From: Patescibacteria group bacterium
Lineage (GTDB): Bacteria > Patescibacteriota > UBA1384 > XYA2-FULL-43-10 > 1-14-0-10-43-13
DNA length: 10,031 nucleotides
Assembly (NCBI GenBank): GCA_022705465.1
Contig: JAKJEK010000021.1
Span: forward strand, 1 to 10,031
Direction: 5' to 3'
This document shows, piece by piece, positions 5,757-10,031 of this stretch (position 1 is its first letter; each line of letters begins with the position of its first letter). The notes beneath the pieces are model-generated. The model was not told the DNA's origin. It searched no databases and was given only the letters and a program-made list of their open reading frames with translations. Made by a program: the position numbers and the translations under genes.

Positions 5757-7460
5757 ATGAATATACTTAAACAATTAATACGCAAAACCGCCCTCGCGAT
5801 TTTAATGCTCGGTATGGTTGTATTGTGGTGGGCGCCAGTTCTCGCCTCTGAGACAGATACGGCTGTCGGACCAAGAGGTGAGGTTGGACCAAGAGGTGAG
5901 GTTGGCCCGAGAGAACAGATTCTTACCTCAGGGACGGCCAACTCCGATACCACTACCGTTGAAGCATCTAATGACCTGACAGGGCCGGATTCAACTAATG
6001 AAAATTCAATTATCCAGAACACAGAAGTCGATATTAACATTGAAAATGATGCAACCATCGATAACGAAGCCGACTTGGATCTTAATACGGGACGCAACGA
6101 AATCGGTTCAAATACCGTGGTTGGTAATATCGCTACCGGTGATATTGAAGGATCGGCGACCATTATTAATGTAGCTAATACTGGCCTAGCTCCAGGTAGT
6201 ACAGTTGGCAGTCAGACAGTAAATGGGGCGGATTACGATCAAATCTATCTTGGTTCATCAGCTCAGAGGAGTAACCTGCAAAACTACGTTACCGGTCCGG
6301 ATTCAACCAACACAAATACCGTCGACAGAAATAATCTCCTGCGTATCCTTGAAGCCAACAATGCCCAGGCTAACAATTCGTTGGTTATTGACGCTAACAC
6401 TGGTGAAAATACGATCCAATCTAACACTTCAGTCGGAAACATTACTACTGGTAATATTGATTTAGCAGCCAATGTTATTAATCTGCTAAATCTTTCTCCC
6501 AACCTGCTCCTTTCACTTGATATCTGGTCAATTCTGGGCGACTTTACTGGAGACCTGATCATCGAAGACTTCAATTCTACTACCGGACCGGATTCGACGA
6601 ATACCAATTCAACTACCGTCAACAATAACATTGATGTATCAGTCACCCAAAATGCTAACGCTAATAACAACTTCCAGATCGACGCGAACACAGGACAAAA
6701 TCAAGTTGGTTCAAACACCTCGGTTGGAGACATATCCACCGGAACATCCAACATCAAGCAATCGGCAACTACAGTTGCCAACATGTTGATCCCGACCTTC
6801 TATCTCATTAATGTTTTTGGAGAATGGGATGGAGAAATTGTCGGTGTTGATCCCAGTCAGGTTATAGTCAATAGCCTTGGCAATGCATTAACCGGACCCG
6901 GCTCCGAGAATACAAACTCAGCAGAATATAATAATGACGTATCAGTTGATATTGAAAATAACGCAAGTGTCGACAATAATATCGTCATCAACGCCAACAC
7001 TGGCAAGAATAATATTGGTAACAACACAGCAGTAAAAAACATCAAAACCGGTTCTGTTAACGTTGCTGCTAATGTAGTCAATATTCTCAATTCGCTCGGC
7101 TGCGATTTGGACAAACTGAATATCAAAATTATCAATATCTTCGGCAAGTGGAAGGGCAACCTGAAAAAACCACCAAAAGAAGAAGAGAAACCACCAGTAA
7201 TCGAACCTGACGTTGATAAACCAATCGTGAAACCCAAACCAGTCAAGCCGACTAAACCAGTCATCAAACCAGCGCGAGTGACGCCAGAAGTCGAGCAGCC
7301 ACAAGTCCTTGGTGAACAAGATATTCCTGGACCACTACCAGTAACCGGAACACCTTCTCTGCCGCTAATCTACCTGATCGTTGGTGCCCTAAGTTTGATT
7401 GTCCCCTTGGCCTTGCTTGAAGCTCTGATTCGCATTCAAGATAAAAAAATGCGCAAATAA
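5757..7460 (+). CDS. LPxTG-anchored surface protein with four 68-residue repeats and a collagen-like segment
   Basis: A 567-residue protein destined for the cell wall. Residues 1-30 are a signal peptide (basic start, long hydrophobic core, cleavage after VLA). Residues 37-51 are collagen-like (GPRGEVGPRGEVGPRE). Four repeats of exactly 68 residues follow at 74-141, 178-245, 275-342 and 378-445, with linkers of 29-36 residues, three of which carry a G-x-[WF]-x-G motif (261-265, 355-359, 463-467). The repeats are rich in Asn and Thr and less acidic than in the upstream protein. Residues 470-520 form a Lys/Pro/Glu stalk. The C-terminus has LPVTG (527-531), a membrane helix (about 533-560) and a basic tail KKMRK, a complete sorting signal for sortase. 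AGAGG lies 6 bases before the ATG. A terminator follows. The natural reading is the anchored partner of the upstream protein; no sortase gene is in the window. Confidence 0.88.
   Translation: MNILKQLIRKTALAILMLGMVVLWWAPVLASETDTAVGPRGEVGPRGEVGPREQILTSGTANSDTTTVEASNDLTGPDSTNENSIIQNTEVDINIENDATIDNEADLDLNTGRNEIGSNTVVGNIATGDIEGSATIINVANTGLAPGSTVGSQTVNGADYDQIYLGSSAQRSNLQNYVTGPDSTNTNTVDRNNLLRILEANNAQANNSLVIDANTGENTIQSNTSVGNITTGNIDLAANVINLLNLSPNLLLSLDIWSILGDFTGDLIIEDFNSTTGPDSTNTNSTTVNNNIDVSVTQNANANNNFQIDANTGQNQVGSNTSVGDISTGTSNIKQSATTVANMLIPTFYLINVFGEWDGEIVGVDPSQVIVNSLGNALTGPGSENTNSAEYNNDVSVDIENNASVDNNIVINANTGKNNIGNNTAVKNIKTGSVNVAANVVNILNSLGCDLDKLNIKIINIFGKWKGNLKKPPKEEEKPPVIEPDVDKPIVKPKPVKPTKPVIKPARVTPEVEQPQVLGEQDIPGPLPVTGTPSLPLIYLIVGALSLIVPLALLEALIRIQDKKMRK
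5868..5914 (+). repeat. 18-bp tandem repeat encoding a collagen-like Gly-X-Y stretch
   Basis: The unit GGACCAAGAGGTGAGGTT occurs twice exactly (5868-5885 and 5886-5903) with a partial, diverged third copy to 5914. It encodes GPRGEV, two collagen triplets per unit. The identity of the two units at DNA level suggests recent expansion and a site where copy number could vary. Confidence 0.85.
5976..7091 (+). repeat. Four-copy 204-bp coding repeat array in the anchored surface protein
   Basis: Units lie at 5976-6179, 6288-6491, 6579-6782 and 6888-7091. Each encodes 68 residues and aligns without gaps to the three units in the upstream gene. Across all seven copies the invariant positions within the unit are T2, G3, P4, S6, N8, N10, A26, N30, N37, T38, G39, N41, N46, T47, V49, T54, G55 and N68. 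Confidence 0.9.
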
Positions 7461-7482
7461 ACGCCACATAATCCTAGCGCAC

Positions 7483-7512
7483 CACAACACCCGGAATTTC
7501 TCGGGTGTTGTG
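7483..7512 (+). terminator. Intrinsic terminator after the surface-protein genes
   Basis: CACAACACCCG (7483-7493) and CGGGTGTTGTG (7502-7512) form a perfect 11-bp stem with an 8-nt loop, starting 23 bp after the stop codon of the anchored protein. The trailing TGTTTATT is T-rich but interrupted. It separates the surface genes from the regulator gene downstream. Confidence 0.8.
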
Positions 7513-7519
7513 TGTTTAT

Positions 7520-7568
7520 TAACCAAATACATAACACTTGCGTCTCTCTGATATAATATAATTGGTTA
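7520..7568. promoter_or_regulatory. 7-bp inverted repeat flanking the regulator promoter, possible operator
   Basis: TAACCAA (7520-7526) and TTGGTTA (7562-7568) are exact inverted copies with centres 42 bp apart, close to four helical turns. They bracket the extended -10 box at 7549-7557. The right arm is also part of a smaller palindrome, TTGGTTACCAA (7562-7572), overlapping the expected transcription start. The arrangement suits autoregulation by the downstream CdaR-like protein, which is inference. Confidence 0.4.
7549..7557 (+). promoter_or_regulatory. Extended -10 promoter of the CdaR-like gene
   Basis: TGATATAAT is a perfect TATAAT with the TGn extension that can replace a -35 box; the hexamer 17 bp upstream (ACATAA) is not a -35 match. 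The start would fall near 7564, leaving a leader of about 44 nt before the ATG at 7608. Confidence 0.6.
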
Positions 7569-7607
7569 CCAACTGGTATAAAGAAACCTTAACAATTACA
7601 AACGCCG

Positions 7608-8768
7608 ATGTCGCTAACATACCTATTCGGTCAGCACAACCAAAAACATGTCGCCAATCTGGTTGGAAAGTATGCCGTCATATCCAGTACCGATGGAGTT
7701 TGTGTTGCCTCCTCCAATCATCGCCAAGTCGGCCAAAAAATTGATCTTCCAAAGAATCTCTTTAAAAACAAAAATTCTCAAATTATTAAGCTCGGCGATC
7801 AATTCCATCTTGCCCTATCCTTAAAATATCGTGATCGTCGCATTGCCACTCTACTACTGGAAAACTACAGTGAGCAAACCAAACAATATTCACCTTTGCT
7901 GATCAGCCTAGCAGAATTATCGATCAGCCAGTACTTCAATCACATTCAAACCAACGTGGACTCCACTGACCAATTCATTTTAAGAATAATCAGTGATGAT
8001 GAACCCAATATCAAAGAACTCAAAGCTAAATCGAAAATTCTTGGCATCAATCCCGACACTCCGCGCGTTGGCATACTAATAAACCTGCAAGGCTTTCTGG
8101 AAAAATCCCTAACTCTATCACCTAACCCCAGCAGCGAACGCGATGACATTATTCGCAAATGGAAAAGACGCATTGAATCGATTTTGAATGGCTTTTTCAC
8201 TAGCGGAAACGACATTATCACTGCCTACATCGGCGAAGACCGTTTCTTGGTCTTAAAAGCGGTCTCTAGCGAATCAGAAGAAGTCAGGCTTGGCATACGC
8301 CTTCAGCAATCGTTCAATGCAATCTTTGGCCCGTTAACTGATGCTGGTGCCACACCAGTTAATGTCGGATTTGGCCATTCTCACTCCGGCATTAGCGGTA
8401 TTACCGATTCATACAAACAAGCTCGAATGGCTCTTGAGCTGGGTCGTAAACTTCACCCTGGTCGCTCAATCTATTACTTTGGCGATCTAGGCATTCTCCC
8501 GATCTTAGCTGAGAATCGCAATGTAAAAAAAATTGCGTATGCCGACCAACTATTGGAACAGCTCTCCAGCGGAGATCTTTATAGAACCTTAGAGGTATTT
8601 CTTCAACAGGGACTTAATTTGGCCGAGGCAGCCCGGGTGCTCGGCATACATCGCAACACAGCCATTTACCGGCTTAATCAAATCACCTCGTTGCTGGGGC
8701 TAGATCCTCGTAAATTTGAAGACGCCGTCATGATCAAAATCGCCCTGATGGTCAAGCACTACCTTTGA
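7608..8768 (+). CDS. CdaR/PucR-type transcriptional regulator (sugar-diacid regulator family)
   Basis: A 386-residue cytoplasmic regulator. Residues 14-80 resemble the sugar-diacid sensing domain of CdaR (KYAVISSTDGVCVASSNHRQVGQKI, where the family has a 'D-x-x-GVIIAS-x-D-x-x-R-x-G' pattern). Residues about 125-290 fit the GGDEF-like middle domain. The C-terminus (about 325-386) is a clear PucR-type helix-turn-helix with NLAEAARVLGIHRNTAIYRL at 337-356. CdaR proteins respond to glycerate, glucarate or galactarate, but no sugar-acid genes are present, so the ligand is unknown. The sensing domain is short and poorly matched, which could mean a different ligand. The ATG at 7608 has no obvious ribosome binding site; it fits the expected distance to the sensor domain. 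The gene is transcribed separately from the surface genes by its own promoter and could regulate them or itself. Confidence 0.85.
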   Translation: MSLTYLFGQHNQKHVANLVGKYAVISSTDGVCVASSNHRQVGQKIDLPKNLFKNKNSQIIKLGDQFHLALSLKYRDRRIATLLLENYSEQTKQYSPLLISLAELSISQYFNHIQTNVDSTDQFILRIISDDEPNIKELKAKSKILGINPDTPRVGILINLQGFLEKSLTLSPNPSSERDDIIRKWKRRIESILNGFFTSGNDIITAYIGEDRFLVLKAVSSESEEVRLGIRLQQSFNAIFGPLTDAGATPVNVGFGHSHSGISGITDSYKQARMALELGRKLHPGRSIYYFGDLGILPILAENRNVKKIAYADQLLEQLSSGDLYRTLEVFLQQGLNLAEAARVLGIHRNTAIYRLNQITSLLGLDPRKFEDAVMIKIALMVKHYL

Positions 8769-8854
8769 AAAGTAAACGTTTAGCTGTCACTAAACAACAC
8801 ACGACCACATCACAACAAAATCATTTTCTAACAATTTGAATACAACTATCCCGG

Positions 8855-9757
8855 TTACAGCCAGCGCTTCTTCTTAAAAAAGAGAAGCATGCCAACCACA
8901 ATCATCAACAGCATAGCTGTGGCAATTTCACTTGCCATTGGATGATCAGCCAGTGGCAATCCCACAATATTCATGCCATAAAATCCTGTCACAACAGTTA
9001 GTGGCAACATCAGTACAGAAAAGATTGTAAGAATTTTAATAATATCGTTTAGTCGGTGAGTGATGAATGACTCATTCGTATGACGCAACACCTCAATCAC
9101 CTCTTTGTAGTTGTTCAATATATCCCAAATGCGTTCGATCTTGTCAGCAATATCGTCAAAATATATATCAAGGTTCACGCCGATATGTTTAGCCTTGGCT
9201 GCCTCCAGATCCTTCATTACGTAACGCTGCGGATTAATAATCCGACGGAAATTGATAATATCTCTCTCTATAAACGAGATTTCCTCAAGAGTGCGTCGTG
9301 AATGATCGTCATACAGCTGCTCCTCTATCACGTCCAACTTCTTGCCGATTCGATCCAACATCGGAAAGCAAGAGCTGAACACTTTATCAAGCAACTCATA
9401 AAGTAAGTAAGCTGGGCTACCGGTCAGAATTCTAGGATCGCGCTGTTTGGATTGGGCAAACAAATCATCAAGCGGCCTAACCTCTCCGTCATGAACTGTA
9501 ATTAAATAATCTTTACCAAGAAATATATCAATTTCCTGTGCCACTGTCCGATATGACTGTTTGATGTACCGTGGCAAGTGGAATACCAAAAACATGTAAT
9601 TATCATACTGATCGAGTTTGGGTTGCTGAATGTTTGATAGCGTATCCTCGAGGGCTAGATGATGGAAACCGTAGGTCTTCGCCAAATACTCCATATCCCC
9701 GCTCGTAGGACTGGATATGTCGACCCAGGTGTAATTTTCGAAAGCAATTTTTCTCAT
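8855..9757 (-). CDS. corA: CorA-family magnesium (divalent cation) channel
   Basis: A 300-residue inner-membrane protein that should admit Mg2+ (or Co2+/Ni2+) as a pentamer. The N-terminal domain begins with YTWVDISSP and ALEDTLSNIQQPKLDQYDNYMFLVFHLPRY (from about residue 36), typical of the CorA cytoplasmic funnel. A long helical part follows. Two membrane helices lie near the C-terminus (about 240-260 and 275-294), the first ending in the selectivity motif YGMN (GMN at 261-263), and the protein ends in the basic KKKRWL. The length is normal for the family. The ATG at 9757-9755 is chosen; a TTG one codon upstream is possible. No ribosome binding site lies within 15 bases, and the promoter may produce a leaderless message. 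It is convergent with the regulator gene, 86 bp away, and downstream of the APS kinase on the same strand. Confidence 0.93.
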   Translation of the reverse strand: MRKIAFENYTWVDISSPTSGDMEYLAKTYGFHHLALEDTLSNIQQPKLDQYDNYMFLVFHLPRYIKQSYRTVAQEIDIFLGKDYLITVHDGEVRPLDDLFAQSKQRDPRILTGSPAYLLYELLDKVFSSCFPMLDRIGKKLDVIEEQLYDDHSRRTLEEISFIERDIINFRRIINPQRYVMKDLEAAKAKHIGVNLDIYFDDIADKIERIWDILNNYKEVIEVLRHTNESFITHRLNDIIKILTIFSVLMLPLTVVTGFYGMNIVGLPLADHPMASEIATAMLLMIVVGMLLFFKKKRWL

Positions 9758-9764
9758 CAATAAA

Positions 9765-9793
9765 ATAGTACGCTCTCTTTAGGTTGAGCACAA
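9765..9793 (-). promoter_or_regulatory. Candidate promoter of corA, possibly leaderless
   Basis: On the minus strand TTGTGC (9793-9788) and TACTAT (9770-9765) are separated by 17 bp. The -10 box matches TATAAT at five of six positions, the -35 box at three. Transcription would begin about 7 bp downstream, essentially at the ATG at 9757, and no ribosome binding site is visible there. Confidence 0.45.
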
Positions 9794-9826
9794 CACAACC
9801 GAACCGCCACCTTTGCTCGGTAGCCC

Positions 9827-10031
9827 CTAAACCAGTAGCAATCCCTCAGCAACGAGATAGTCAATTACCTGTCGGGCACACTTTTCGGGCGAGAAATTGA
9901 CTGTATCCAACACCAATTCTGGATTCACAGGCGCTTCGTACGGATCATCAATGCCGGTAAAACCTTTAATTTCGCCGCGCCTGGCCTTGGCATACATGCC
10001 CTTACTATCACGCTGTTCGCATATCTCCAGT
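9827..10031 (-). CDS. cysC: Adenylylsulfate (APS) kinase, C-terminal fragment
   Basis: An open frame enters from the right edge and ends at TAG (9829-9827), giving 67 residues. They match the C-terminus of APS kinases: CEQRDSKGMYAKARRGEIKG, then FTGIDDPYEAPVNPELVLDT, and a final helix. KGxYxKARxGEI, FTGIDDPYE and the APxNPEL block are characteristic. The enzyme phosphorylates adenylyl sulfate with ATP to give PAPS. The P-loop end lies outside the window, so a stand-alone CysC cannot be told from a fused sulfurylase-kinase (CysNC or Sat-CysC). PAPS is the donor for the sulfotransferase at 1257-2243, which suggests sulfation rather than sulfate assimilation, although the full gene set is not seen. 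The gap to corA is 69 bp with no clear terminator. Confidence 0.88.
   Translation of the reverse strand, partial: LEICEQRDSKGMYAKARRGEIKGFTGIDDPYEAPVNPELVLDTVNFSPEKCARQVIDYLVAEGLLLV

Noticed and set aside
4904..7091. Regularly spaced repeats as a CRISPR array
   Set aside because: The units are 204 bp, protein-coding, diverged at DNA level and in frame; no short identical repeats or cas genes are present.
5122..7319. Several minus-strand open frames of 60-150 codons opposite the repeat proteins
   Set aside because: They are Ser/Ile/Val-rich shadows created by the biased repeat codons on the other strand, lack ribosome binding sites and resemble no protein.
8778..8795. GTTTAG / CTAAAC stem after the regulator gene as a terminator
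   Set aside because: Only 6 AT-rich pairs with a 6-nt loop and no T-run; too weak to call.

Overview
The window looks like a chromosomal stretch of a monoderm bacterium with a Gram-positive type surface. It is probably a member of the Candidate Phyla Radiation (Patescibacteria), with moderate confidence. The case rests on three things: secreted proteins built from Asn-Thr-Gly rich repeats of a kind I associate with that group, a small membrane-anchored protein of unknown function with the same look, and an LPxTG-type surface anchor. TGA is used as a stop (end of the gene at 8768), which argues against the TGA-recoding lineages. No rRNA, tRNA, CRISPR array or insertion sequence is visible.

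Left part (1-3472) is a glycan assembly and export region. On the minus strand, in order of transcription, lie a PAPS-dependent sulfotransferase (2243-1257), a family 2 glycosyltransferase (1174-221) and the start of a probable polysaccharide ABC-transporter permease (199-1, cut by the window edge). A second family 2 glycosyltransferase (2450-3472) is divergent from the sulfotransferase. At the far right, the C-terminal 67 residues of an adenylylsulfate (APS) kinase (10031-9827, minus) supply the logical partner: APS kinase makes PAPS, the donor used by the sulfotransferase. Together they suggest a sulfated cell-surface glycan.

Middle part (3498-4457, minus) has a small conserved membrane-anchored protein of unknown function, followed by a compact Rad52/DdrA-type single-strand annealing protein. 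A 326-bp non-coding stretch with two perfect palindromes separates them from the plus-strand surface genes.

The most distinctive part (4784-7460, plus) is a pair of adjacent genes for secreted repeat proteins. Between them they carry seven copies of a repeat that is exactly 68 residues long in every copy, three in the first protein and four in the second. The first protein is acidic, has no anchor and stops on the last residue of its third repeat. The second has a short collagen-like Gly-X-Y segment, Asn/Thr-rich repeats, a Lys/Pro stalk and a C-terminal LPVTG, membrane helix and basic tail. The natural reading is a secreted subunit plus a cell-wall-anchored partner that share a repeat fold, possibly a beta-solenoid. 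An 11-bp perfect hairpin lies between the two genes and a good intrinsic terminator closes the unit.

Right part: a CdaR/PucR-type transcription factor (7608-8768, plus) has its own extended -10 promoter flanked by a 7-bp inverted repeat. A CorA-type magnesium channel (9757-8855, minus) is convergent with it and may be translated from a leaderless mRNA. The partial APS kinase follows at the edge.
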